This document shows positions 1 through 7,365 of a stretch of DNA of 41,731 nt, piece after piece. Every line of letters starts with the position of its first letter. The stretch's first letter is position 1. Location of the stretch: positions 1 to 41,731 of the forward strand of contig BNUQ01000014.1 in assembly GCA_025997475.1 (NCBI GenBank), in the 5' to 3' direction. The notes beneath the pieces were generated by a model that did no database searches, was not told the DNA's origin, and saw only the letters and a program-made list of their open reading frames with translations. Source of the stretch: Planctomycetales bacterium (GTDB lineage: Bacteria; Planctomycetota; SZUA-567). Position numbers and translations under genes: made by a program.

Positions 1-206
1 ATGAATAACCGGCGGCGAAGTGAGCGAGGTTCTATCGCGAACGCAACCGCCGGAAAAGCGCTATCACGAGCCAGCCCCGCACGGGGCGAAATTATGATTT
101 GGCATTACGCAATAATCCCGCCCCTTGCGGGGCTTATTTTCTTCCGACGCTAACCGGCGGTTACGCTCACGGCTTCGCCGCTCGCTTCACCGCCGGTTAT
201 TCATTA
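1..206. repeat. palindromic intergenic element with imperfect terminal inverted repeats
   Basis: The first ~26 bases (ATGAATAACCGGCGG...) and bases ~180-206 (...CCGCCGGTTATTCAT) are imperfect inverted copies of each other. Between them lie smaller palindromes around CCCCGCACGGGG and CCCCTTGCGGGG, and CCCCTGTGGGG lies just outside the right end. No coding frame is credible. It looks like a non-autonomous repeat; no second copy of this exact type lies in the window. Confidence 0.55.
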
Positions 207-400
207 TCACGCCCCTGTGGGGCGTTTTAAGGAGGTTATTAAACAAATTCAATCCGCTCATAATTGTGAATTGTTATAGTCGTTTGATTTAAGAGACGAA
301 CGGCATCTGGTTATTGGCGGACAATAATCGCTTGCGTCTGTCCGCTGTTCACCATCAAATTAAGTTCTACTTTTAAGTCAATTGACTATAATTGTAAATT
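207..400. other. gene-free spacer with a degenerate AATTGT inverted arm pair
   Basis: No gene is seen. AT-rich arms around 260-280 (ATAATTGTGAATTG) and 378-400 (TTGACTATAATTG) are roughly inverted. They flank a GC-richer centre and resemble a decayed member of the heptad-arm elements found elsewhere in the window. Confidence 0.35.
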
Positions 401-1525
401 TCACTTCGCCGCCCGTTTAATTTCTATCATCCACAGATAGTCGTCAATTAAGCCCCGTTCTTTCTCCCAACCGTTGACGCGCGTCACCAAGTTTTCCATG
501 CGCGTATCTTTTTTCAGGTCGGCGGCGTAGAGCAATTGCGCGGAGAAAACATAGGTGTCGAAGTTCTTTTCGCCGGCGAATTTGGCGGCGAGAATGCGCA
601 CTTCGCCGATGCCAATCAGTTGCGGGTCCACCGCCGCCGTCGCCCGCCAGACCAGCGGATTTTGTTGCATCAATTGCAGGTCTTCGTTGGAAATATCCAC
701 AGAAAACAGCGGCAAGTCGCGGCGGTTTGCCGCGAGCAAAGCGGCGAGCGCGCCCTTGGCCAGTTCGTCGTAGGGCGCCCAAATCGCGTCCGCCGCGCCG
801 ACCGGCAATTGCGGCAGGGTCTTCGCCAGCGACGCGGCGGCGCCTTCGCGGGCTTGCGCGATACTCGCCGGCGTGACAAACGCGACTTCTTTAATATCGC
901 CGCTCGCGACATAGCGGTCGTAAATCCTCTGCCGACGGTCCAACGGCAAAATCCCCGGCGGACAGGACACGCGGATAACCCGCAACGGTCGCCGCTCCGC
1001 CGGAAAACTGCCGACCAACGCCGCGAGCGACAATTCGGCGAGATACGTGTCCTCCTGCGCCGTCGCGGTAACGCCGGTCAAAATCGGTTGACGGTCGTCG
1101 GCGTCGGGATAGGGCAGAGTGTCGAACGTAACGACTTTAATGCCTTTGCTCACGGCGGGCGCGAGCGCACGATACGCCCAGTCGTTGCCGCCGTGCGATA
1201 AAATAATGCCGTCGTAATCGGCGGCGATAATTTTCCGCAACAACTCCTGACACTGTTCGTCGTCGCCGCCGGTGCAAAACGTTTCGACCCGAAAGCCCAG
1301 CGCCGCGCCCTCTTCGGCGCAACCGCGCAAAAATTGCCGACTGAAATCGCCGTCGGTGAGGTTGATAATCGCCGCAATCTTGACGCCGCCGTCCGCCATC
1401 GCCTGCGGCATAAAGCGGCGCAACAAAGCGTCCCGCGACTCCGGCGGCGGCGCCGCGTCGTCCCCGCCGCAACCGGCAAGCAAAACGGCGGTGAAAAACA
1501 GAAAAAGGAAAGAGCGGAGGTTCAT
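401..1525 (-). CDS. sugar-type ABC transporter substrate-binding lipoprotein
   Basis: A 374-residue periplasmic binding protein of the ribose/galactose (Peripla_BP_4) type. It has a hydrophobic signal sequence and a lipobox LLAGC with the lipidated Cys at residue 19. The mature part starts VKIAAIINLTDGDFSRQFLRG and continues through the family's two alternating alpha/beta lobes (DYDGIILSHGG, KGIKVVTFDT, ADAIWAPYDELAKGALAAL, RDLPLFSVDISNEDLQLM). This fold binds a sugar or similar small ligand for an ABC importer or a sensor. No permease or ATPase gene is adjacent, so the ligand and transport partner cannot be named. The ATG start directly precedes the signal sequence; no strong Shine-Dalgarno sequence is visible. 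Confidence 0.85.
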   Translation of the reverse strand: MNLRSFLFLFFTAVLLAGCGGDDAAPPPESRDALLRRFMPQAMADGGVKIAAIINLTDGDFSRQFLRGCAEEGAALGFRVETFCTGGDDEQCQELLRKIIAADYDGIILSHGGNDWAYRALAPAVSKGIKVVTFDTLPYPDADDRQPILTGVTATAQEDTYLAELSLAALVGSFPAERRPLRVIRVSCPPGILPLDRRQRIYDRYVASGDIKEVAFVTPASIAQAREGAAASLAKTLPQLPVGAADAIWAPYDELAKGALAALLAANRRDLPLFSVDISNEDLQLMQQNPLVWRATAAVDPQLIGIGEVRILAAKFAGEKNFDTYVFSAQLLYAADLKKDTRMENLVTRVNGWEKERGLIDDYLWMIEIKRAAK

Positions 1526-1564
1526 AGGGCGGGTTCCGGCGGGGTCAAGGCGGTTCGATTAGTT

Positions 1565-1668
1565 CAATTAACAATTTACAATTGTGGAGTTTGGTGGTCA
1601 AAATCGCCGCGCGCCGTTTTGATAATCATTCCTCAATTGTTAATTGTAAATTGTTAATTGTTAATTGT
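1565..1668. repeat. heptad-arm inverted repeat element
   Basis: Left arm in AATTAAC/AATTTAC heptads, then GTGGAGTTTGGTGGTC, a GC-rich core (CCGCGCGC), and a right arm of inverted heptads (TTGTTAA). The right arm runs into the end of the GPP34 gene and supplies its TAA stop. Confidence 0.8.
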
Positions 1669-2323
1669 ATTTATACACCGTTTCGTTAATCAAACAGATG
1701 GTTTGCTCGAAGTCGCGCAGGGATTTCGACAGCGCTTGTCCGACCATACTTAACTTGGCGATTTGGTCGAGGCGCGGGGTGTAGCGCCGACGCTCCTCCG
1801 GCGTGAACACCGCCAAAAACAACCGGCACGCCCGCGCCAACGAAATAATCGTCGCGTCGCGGGGCATCGGGATTTCGTCGCTCTCGATAATCCGTCGCAG
1901 GCGCGTTTTCACCGCGAGAATTTCCTCGTTGTCCACCACCGGATAGCACGGCTCCTCAAACACCCACCAGATTTTGCGGTTTTCGCGTTTGAGAATTTTT
2001 TTCTCGACCAACCCGTTTAACACGCGGTCGGTCAAACGGGGAATCCGCTCGACGATTTCATTCAGCCAATAAACAATCGGGCGTTGATAATCCTCGGCAA
2101 TCAACAATTTCAACACTTCGTCCAATAAATCGTCGAAGCGCATCCGCGACGGCTCGGCGACGTAAATCGTCGTTGGCGTCGCGTCGATTTTCCGCAGAAA
2201 ACTCAACTCCTCCAACAACGCCGCGGCAATCGCCGTGTCAATCGACACCTGCGGCAGAGAGCGGACCACGCCCTCCTCGTCGTCTAACGCCAGCAATAAC
2301 AGTTCTTCCGCGAAGGTCAGCAT
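1661..2323 (-). CDS. GPP34 (GOLPH3/Vps74-like) family protein
   Basis: The N-terminus MLTFAEELLLLALDDEEG is the signature opening of the GPP34 family. It is followed by ALLEELSFLRKID and a long helical region, with ~220 residues matching the usual family size. Eukaryotic members bind phosphatidylinositol-4-phosphate at the Golgi; the role of bacterial members is not established. The frame stays open four codons further upstream to a TTG, but the ATG at 2321-2323 fits the conserved N-terminus. The last residues (KYN, stop) fall in the neighbouring heptad repeat. It lies downstream of the zinc peptidase gene on the same strand, separated by a large repeat element. Confidence 0.75.
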   Translation of the reverse strand: MLTFAEELLLLALDDEEGVVRSLPQVSIDTAIAAALLEELSFLRKIDATPTTIYVAEPSRMRFDDLLDEVLKLLIAEDYQRPIVYWLNEIVERIPRLTDRVLNGLVEKKILKRENRKIWWVFEEPCYPVVDNEEILAVKTRLRRIIESDEIPMPRDATIISLARACRLFLAVFTPEERRRYTPRLDQIAKLSMVGQALSKSLRDFEQTICLINETVYKYN

Positions 2324-2337
2324 TTTGGGTCTCAAAT

Positions 2338-2575
2338 TATGAATTACGAATTAAAAATTACGAATGAAGAGCAGTCGGTAGTTTGTAGTTGGTAGTTTTT
2401 AGTGGTGGAGTTTGACGGTCAAAGATGCGCTTCGCGGGCGCTTGCGGATTTGCCCATAAAAACTCCGCCACTACCAACTAAAAACTACCGACTACCAACT
2501 CGCTCTCCGTAATTTGGAAAGCACACTAACCTTCGCTTCGCTACGGTTTCGTAATTTTTAATTCGTAATTGCTCT
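2338..2575. repeat. nested double heptad-arm inverted repeat element
   Basis: Outer arms use AATTACG/AATTAAA heptads (2338-2374 and ~2550-2570). Inner arms use TAGTTGG/TAGTTTTT heptads (2380-2404 and ~2472-2502). The core holds GTGGAGTTTGACGGTC and GCGCTTCGCG. It looks as if one element is nested in another. No gene is present. Confidence 0.8.
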
Positions 2576-3253
2576 TCACCGCCGCCGGTTGCCGGCGAGG
2601 ATTAGCGCATAATACAACAACTGTGAAATCGCCGCCACCGCGGCGGCGACGTAGGTCATCGCGGCGGCGTCTAAAACTTCGTTGACGCCCGCGCGTTCCG
2701 GCGCGTTAATCACGCCGTTGTTGACGAGCGCCGCTTTCGCGCGGCGCGAGGCGTCGAATTCGACCGGCAGAGTTACCAACTGAAACAGCACGACCGCGCC
2801 GAAAATGATGACGCCGAGTTTCGCCAAGCCTAACGCGCCGATAAGCATCCCGAACATAATCAGCGGAATCGCCAAATAACTGCCGAATTTCGCCGGCATC
2901 ACCAACGCCGAGCGCAGTCCCAAATAAGCGTAGCCGCGCGCGTGTTGCAGGGCGTGTCCGGCTTCGTGGCAAGCGATGCCGAGCGCCGCGACGCTCGCCG
3001 CGCCATAGACGCCGGACGACAGGCGCAACACTTTGGCGGACGGGTCGTAATAGTCGCTCAACGTGCCGCCGACTTGCTCGATGCGCACGTCGTTGACGTT
3101 TTCGCGGCGGAGCATTTCCGCCGCCGCCTGCGCGCCGGTCAAATTCCGCGCGTTGGCGCAACGGCTCCATTTTTCGTAAGCGCTTTTCACGCGCCACTGC
3201 GCCCACAGCCCCAACAACAGCGGCGGAATCGTCAGGATGATGTAAAGTCCCAT
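2576..3253 (-). CDS. YugP-type neutral zinc metallopeptidase, membrane-bound
   Basis: Encodes 225 residues with an N-terminal membrane helix (MGLYIILTIPPLLLGLW), a HEAGHALQ zinc site (H96, E97, H100) and two or more membrane segments in the C-terminal half. The preceding text DYYDPSAKVLRLS and the later LPVEFDASRRAKAAL match the Zn_peptidase_2/YugP family, including a downstream Glu (VEFDAS) that could be the third zinc ligand. The start chosen is the ATG at 3251-3253, which has GGAGG nine bases upstream. The frame extends eight codons further to a TTG with no ribosome site. The substrate is unknown; membrane-protein proteolysis is inferred from the family. Confidence 0.85.
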   Translation of the reverse strand: MGLYIILTIPPLLLGLWAQWRVKSAYEKWSRCANARNLTGAQAAAEMLRRENVNDVRIEQVGGTLSDYYDPSAKVLRLSSGVYGAASVAALGIACHEAGHALQHARGYAYLGLRSALVMPAKFGSYLAIPLIMFGMLIGALGLAKLGVIIFGAVVLFQLVTLPVEFDASRRAKAALVNNGVINAPERAGVNEVLDAAAMTYVAAAVAAISQLLYYALILAGNRRR

Positions 3254-3275
3254 CGGCGGCGCCCTCCGCAAGAGC

Positions 3276-3397
3276 AATTAAAAATTGAGAATTAAGAATT
3301 AAGAATGGTGGAATGATGGTCAAAATTTCGCGAAGCGATTTTGATAAATCAATCTCCGCCATTTTCAATTTTTAATTTGTAACTTTTAATTCATTAC
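3276..3397. repeat. heptad-arm inverted repeat element
   Basis: Left arm AATTAAA/AATTGAG/AATTAAG heptads, TGGTGGAATGATGGTC, core TTCGCGAAGCGA, and an inverted right arm (TCAATTTTTAATTTG). It sits between the divergent zinc peptidase and EF-P genes, so their promoters must lie in or beside it. Confidence 0.8.
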
Positions 3398-3509
3398 ATT
3401 CGACAAACGCCGAAACTTTATCCGTTGTCCGCGGCTTTGCAATTGACAAAGAATCGGCGGGATTTAACCTACGAACCGTTTTTATTCCGACCCAAAAGGA
3501 GAAATTTTT

Positions 3510-4085
3510 ATGCCGAGCATTCCGATTAACCAGATGAATCGCGGGCAGGCGCTCCGCTGGACCGACGGCGAAATTTACGCGATTATCAGTATGGACCACG
3601 TCAAGCCGGGCAAAGGTCCCGCGTATCAGCAGACGAAAATGCGTAACGTGCAGACGGGGAAAATTATCGAAAATCGCTACCGCTCGGAAGACCGCGTCGA
3701 ACTCATCGACGTTGACCGGCAGGGGTGCAGTTTTTCGTATCAAAGCGGCGACAACTACGTTTTTCTCAACGACAAAACCTACGAAGAAGTCGAAGTGCCG
3801 GCGACGGTGTTGGGCGAGGGCAAATACTATTTGCTCGACGGCGTGTCGGCGACGGTGATGTTAGCCGAAGGGCGGGTTTTAGGCATCGAACTGCCGGCGT
3901 CGGTGGTGATGACGGTGACGGAATGCGACCCCGGCGTGAAAAACGCCACCGCGACCAACGTGTTCAAAAACGGCGTGGTCGAAACCGGTATGGCGGTGCA
4001 AATTCCGCCGTTTATCAACGTCGGCGACAAAGTCAAAATCAACACCGCCGACGGCGCTTATTTGGAGCGCGTGGCGATTGGCTGA
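3510..4085 (+). CDS. efp: elongation factor P
   Basis: Encodes 191 residues with the three beta-barrel domains of EF-P. EF-P binds between the ribosomal P and E sites and relieves stalling on proline stretches. The domain I tip loop reads VKPGKGPAYQQTK. Lys35 occupies the position that is post-translationally modified in many bacteria; no modification enzyme gene (EpmA/EpmB or rhamnosyltransferase EarP) is in the window. Domain III contains GVKNATATNVFKNG and ends VGDKVKINTADGAYLERV, as in the family. AAAGGAG lies eight bases before the ATG. The gene is monocistronic between two repeat elements. Confidence 0.93.
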   Translation: MPSIPINQMNRGQALRWTDGEIYAIISMDHVKPGKGPAYQQTKMRNVQTGKIIENRYRSEDRVELIDVDRQGCSFSYQSGDNYVFLNDKTYEEVEVPATVLGEGKYYLLDGVSATVMLAEGRVLGIELPASVVMTVTECDPGVKNATATNVFKNGVVETGMAVQIPPFINVGDKVKINTADGAYLERVAIG

Positions 4086-4089
4086 ACGC

Positions 4090-4200
4090 AATTAACAATT
4101 AACAATTAACAATTGAGGAGTTAATTGTCAAAATTTCGCGGAGCGAATTTTAATCGTCAAACTCCACCATTGTTAATTGTGAATTGTTAATTGTTAATTG
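4090..4200. repeat. heptad-arm inverted repeat element
   Basis: Three AATTAAC heptads, then GAGGAGTTAATTGTC, core TTCGCGGAGCGAA, ATCGTCAAACTCCACC, and inverted TTGTTAA heptads. The half-sites GGAGTT...AACTCC make the centre palindromic too. Confidence 0.85.
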
Positions 4201-4234
4201 AGTCGGAATTATTCCGCATTTACAAGGGGCAGTT

Positions 4235-4882
4235 ATGAGCGTCCAAGTCGCGCCGTCGTTGCTCGCCGCCGATTACGCGCATCTCGCCGACGAGGTGCGG
4301 CGGATTGAAGACGCGGGCGCGACGGTGCTACATCTCGACATTATGGACGGGCATTTTGTCCCGAATTTATCGTTCGGCGCCGACCTCGTCGCCGCGTTGC
4401 GCCCGTTGACGAAAATGCTTTTCGACGTGCATTTAATGGTAACCGCGCCCGAAAATTATCTGCAAAAATTCGCCGCCGCCGGCGCCGACGAAATCACCGT
4501 TCACCTCGAAGCGGCGCCGCATCTCGACGACATCCTCGCGCAAATCGCCGCGCTGAAAATCAAACGCGGCGTTTCGCTCAATCCCGACACGCCGGTCGAA
4601 AAAATCCGCCCGCACCTCGACCGGTTGGATTTAGTTTTATTGATGAGCGTCTATCCCGGCGCCGGCGGACAGCCGTTTATGCCGGAAGCCCTCGACCGCT
4701 TGCGCGAATGTCGGCAACTCGTCGGTCAGCGCCCCGTCGTCTTGTCGATTGACGGCGGCGTGCGTTTGGACAACGCTCCCGCCATTCGCGCCGCGGGCGC
4801 GACGCGCCTCGTTTCCGGCACGACGATTTTTCACGCCCCCAATCCGCAACGCGCGGTCGCGCAGTTAGAAGGTAGAGTTTAG
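4235..4882 (+). CDS. rpe: ribulose-phosphate 3-epimerase
   Basis: A 215-residue TIM barrel interconverting ribulose 5-phosphate and xylulose 5-phosphate in the pentose phosphate pathway. Family marks in order: APSLLAADY, LHLDIMDGHFVPNLSFG (metal and catalytic Asp), FDVHLMV, a phosphate loop SVYPGAGGQPF, LSIDGGV with the second catalytic Asp, and SGTTIF at the end. The phosphate loop differs slightly from the common VNPGFGGQ. AAGGGG precedes the ATG. The last codons (GRV, stop) run into a heptad repeat arm, which provides the TAG. Confidence 0.95.
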   Translation: MSVQVAPSLLAADYAHLADEVRRIEDAGATVLHLDIMDGHFVPNLSFGADLVAALRPLTKMLFDVHLMVTAPENYLQKFAAAGADEITVHLEAAPHLDDILAQIAALKIKRGVSLNPDTPVEKIRPHLDRLDLVLLMSVYPGAGGQPFMPEALDRLRECRQLVGQRPVVLSIDGGVRLDNAPAIRAAGATRLVSGTTIFHAPNPQRAVAQLEGRV

Positions 4883-5010
4883 AGTTTAGAGTTGAGAGTT
4901 GAGAGTTTAGCGTTGAGCGGTGGAGTTGTTTTTAATAACGCGCGAAGCGCAACCTTTGCTTAACTCTTAACTCTAAACTCTCAAAATTCCCCCTCGCAAC
5001 GCTCAACTCC
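4873..5010. repeat. heptad-arm inverted repeat element
   Basis: Left arm of AGTTTAG/AGTTGAG heptads overlapping the rpe stop codon, GGTGGAGTTG, core CGCGCGAAGCGCAACC, and an inverted right arm (TTAACTCTTAACTCTAAACTC). A further AACGCTCAACTCC remnant extends to ~5010. Confidence 0.85.
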
Positions 5011-5066
5011 AATTTCCAATCTGCCGATAAACCCTGCGCATAGTTTTTTTTCGCAGGGAGATATTT

Positions 5067-5435
5067 ATGAAAACGATGGAAGCGGTGAAATTGTTTTTGC
5101 TTGGCGTGGTCGTAACGTTGTTGTTGTTGGTCGTGTTGAAAGACGGTTTGCCGACGGCTTATGCCGACCAAGCCGCGGGTAGCGGCGGCATCGTCGCCCT
5201 CACCGCCGATGTCGGTAGCGGCGGCAACAAAAAAGTCGGACTGTTTTTGCTTGACGCCGCGAAACAACAAATCGGCTACTACATCGCCGACGACCGCAAC
5301 CAATTCAATTTAGTCGCCGGACGCTCCTACCGATACGACCTCACGCCCGATTTGGATTTGCCCTTTGACGGCAAGGGCTACTCTTTCCGTCAAGTGCGGG
5401 AGGCGGCTCGCGCCGCGAATAAAAAAGACCGATAA
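5067..5435 (+). CDS. small N-terminally anchored protein of unknown function
   Basis: Encodes 122 residues. Residues 8-24 form one hydrophobic helix (KLFLLGVVVTLLLLVVL) followed by an extra-cytoplasmic-type domain of ~90 residues: GGIVALTADVGSGGNKKVGL, LLDAAKQQIGYYIAD, VAGRSYRYDLTPDL. The last part suggests short beta-strands in a blade-like layout (value, identifier, 'item in storage', display), but no family is confidently recognised. GGAG lies seven bases before the ATG, supporting this start over the in-frame ATG three codons later. It stands alone between two repeats. Confidence 0.7.
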   Translation: MKTMEAVKLFLLGVVVTLLLLVVLKDGLPTAYADQAAGSGGIVALTADVGSGGNKKVGLFLLDAAKQQIGYYIADDRNQFNLVAGRSYRYDLTPDLDLPFDGKGYSFRQVREAARAANKKDR

Positions 5436-5460
5436 CGCGAGTTGCGCGGGACGATGAAAA

Positions 5461-5630
5461 TTGCGAGGTCGTCGGTTAATAGCCCCGCGCTTTAGCGTGG
5501 GGGGTAAAATCGAAAAAGCAACGGGCTTTGCCCCCAAATATGATATTCGGCTAAAGCCGGTGATTTTTTAATCCGCTTTTGCCCCCACGCTAAAGCGTGG
5601 GGCGATTAAGAGCGGCGCGCAACATCCGTT
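5461..5630. repeat. 170-bp palindromic element, copy 1
   Basis: Homologous over its whole length to 17951-18120, in the same orientation and of the same 170-bp length. Near-terminal inverted repeats GGTTAATAGCCCCGCGC and CCCACGCTAAAGCGTGGGG flank inner palindromes GGGCTTTGCCC and GGCTAAAGCC. No coding frame. It fills the gap before the HTH gene. Confidence 0.85.
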
Positions 5631-5687
5631 TGTGATTGCTCTGACTAATCTCCGGCTCTAAATTTTTCACCAATCGAGGAAACCACG

Positions 5688-7127
5688 ATGGCAGACGAAT
5701 TTTACACTTTTGAGGAAGCCCGCCAAAAATTGAATTTGTCGGAAGACGAAATCATCGAACTGGCAGGTAGCGGCGCGCTCCACGCCGTCGGGCGCGACTC
5801 GAAATTCCGGCGCGACGAAATCGACAACTATCAACCCGGCGCCGCCGCGGCGGAAGAGTTGGTCATCGACGACAACTTGGAAGAGTTGGGTATCGAACTC
5901 GGCGAAGAGCCGGTTGCCGGCGACGAATTGACGGTGGAACTCGACGGCGAAAACCTCCAATCGCCGCCGCGAGCGGCGGCGGCGGACGACGACCCGTTCG
6001 CCGAACTCTCGCTCGAACCGGTTGAACTGAACGAAAAAGAAGCCGCGCCCGCGCCGGCGGCGCCGCCCGCCAAAGCGGCGCCCAAGACGTTGCCGGTGCC
6101 GCCCGCGCCGAAATTGGTGGCGCCGAAAACCACGGTGTCCGCCGTGACGGCGGCGAACAAAGCCGAGACGAGCGTCCTTGACCCGGTGGACCTGTCGTTG
6201 GACGACGACGTGAATTTGTTGGAGCCGGACGAAGACGAAACGGCGAAAGCGCCGGAGCCGGAAAGCGCGCCGAAAGTTATGCCGAAGCCGAAAGCGCCCG
6301 CGCCCGCGCCCGCCAAACCGGCGTTGCCGAAGCCGGAGCCGGTTAAACCGGCGGCAAAACCGGTCTTAATGAAACCGCCGAAAAAAGAAGAAGTAGCCGC
6401 GCCGAAAAAAGAAGCGGCGAAAGAAATGGCACCGGAAGCTGAGGCGGAAGAGGACATCGAGTCGATGGAAAACGCTCCCATCGCAGAACCGGCGGAACCC
6501 GTCGCCAAAAATGCGCCGAAAAAATCCGCCGTTTCCGCGCGGCATAAAAGCGGCGGCGGTAAAAAATTTAATCCGTTGTTTGCCGGCGAGGCGGAGGTCA
6601 AATCTCAGCGGAAAATAATTATCGTGCCGCCGCGTTTCTCCGATTTGGAAGGTCCGCATTGGCGCGTGATTTTGGTGGCGTTGGTGGTGTTGATGTTGTA
6701 TCCGGCGTTTTTAATCGGCTTCCGCGTTTTCTTTGACGACACCGACGCGCCGTCGTCCATCGAAATCGGCAAACAAAAAGTGCCGGAATTGCGGCGCCCC
6801 GGCGACAAAGCGTTAATCAATATCGGCGAACCCTACGTGCCGGAAATGTTCGCGTGGGTGGTGAAGCAAAAACTCGACGGCAACAAAACGTTGGAAGAAT
6901 TTTTCCCGTCGCGCAAAACGAACGCGGGCGGCACTTCCGGTCTCGACCGCTTCGTGCCGTATAGCGACCGCGTCGCCCGCGGCTTGGTGAAAAATTTGCC
7001 GAAAGAAGTCGAACTCGCCGCGCCGCCGGTCGAAGCGCCGAAAGCCGCGCCCGACGCCGACAGTCCGCCGGAAAGCGACACTTACAGCGAGGACGCGCCC
7101 ACCGATTATTACAACTCTTTACAATAG
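5688..7127 (+). CDS. membrane-anchored protein with N-terminal MerR/excisionase-type HTH
   Basis: Encodes 479 residues in four parts. Residues 1-48 form an excisionase/MerR-like helix-turn-helix (FYTFEEARQKLNLSEDEIIEL ... KFRRDEIDNY). Residues ~50-300 are acidic then Ala/Pro/Lys-rich and probably disordered (many KPA, APA and PKP units). One transmembrane helix lies at ~326-348 (VILVALVVLMLYPAFLIGF). The C-terminal ~130 residues end acidic. It could be a DNA-binding protein tethered to the membrane, or the HTH fold could serve as a protein-binding module. GAGG lies nine bases before the ATG, and a hairpin terminator follows. No partner gene is adjacent. Confidence 0.75.
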   Translation: MADEFYTFEEARQKLNLSEDEIIELAGSGALHAVGRDSKFRRDEIDNYQPGAAAAEELVIDDNLEELGIELGEEPVAGDELTVELDGENLQSPPRAAAADDDPFAELSLEPVELNEKEAAPAPAAPPAKAAPKTLPVPPAPKLVAPKTTVSAVTAANKAETSVLDPVDLSLDDDVNLLEPDEDETAKAPEPESAPKVMPKPKAPAPAPAKPALPKPEPVKPAAKPVLMKPPKKEEVAAPKKEAAKEMAPEAEAEEDIESMENAPIAEPAEPVAKNAPKKSAVSARHKSGGGKKFNPLFAGEAEVKSQRKIIIVPPRFSDLEGPHWRVILVALVVLMLYPAFLIGFRVFFDDTDAPSSIEIGKQKVPELRRPGDKALINIGEPYVPEMFAWVVKQKLDGNKTLEEFFPSRKTNAGGTSGLDRFVPYSDRVARGLVKNLPKEVELAAPPVEAPKAAPDADSPPESDTYSEDAPTDYYNSLQ

Positions 7128-7133
7128 ACCGCG

Positions 7134-7165
7134 AACCGGTTGGAAGCAATTCCAGCCGGTTTTTA
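7134..7165 (+). terminator. intrinsic terminator after the HTH gene
   Basis: AACCGGTTGGAA and TTCCAGCCGGTT pair over 11 of 12 positions around a GCAA loop and are followed by TTTAATT. It begins seven bases after the stop codon. Confidence 0.75.
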
Positions 7166-7170
7166 ATTAG

Positions 7171-7327
7171 AGAGAAAGTTAAAAGTTGAAAGTTGAAAGA
7201 GCGAGCAGTGGTCAAGTGAGCAGTGATCAGCAGTCGCTTGCGACTGCCCACTGCCACTGTTCACTTTCTCTCAACTCTCAACTCTCAACTTTTAACTCTC
7301 AACTTTTAACTTTTAACTTTTAACTTT
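7171..7327. repeat. nested heptad-arm inverted repeat element
   Basis: Outer arms of AGTTAAA/AGTTGAA heptads (7177-7200) and a long inverted right arm (CTCAACT, TTTTAAC; 7262-7327). An inner inverted pair uses GAGCAGT and CACTGCC units around a perfect hairpin GCAGTCGCTTGCGACTGC. Confidence 0.8.
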
Positions 7328-7365
7328 CCCTGTTAGAGGTAACGTCCTTCCGTAAGGAAAAAACA

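Noticed and set aside
1..206. Coding start at base 1 (ATGAATAACC...)
   Set aside because: The ATG is part of the terminal inverted repeat (its complement recurs at ~204) and the frame is not sustained by any recognisable protein sequence.
5831..6601. 256-codon Ser/Ala/Gly-rich minus-strand frame inside the HTH gene
   Set aside because: It is the complement of the Ala/Pro-rich linker; low complexity and no start signal.
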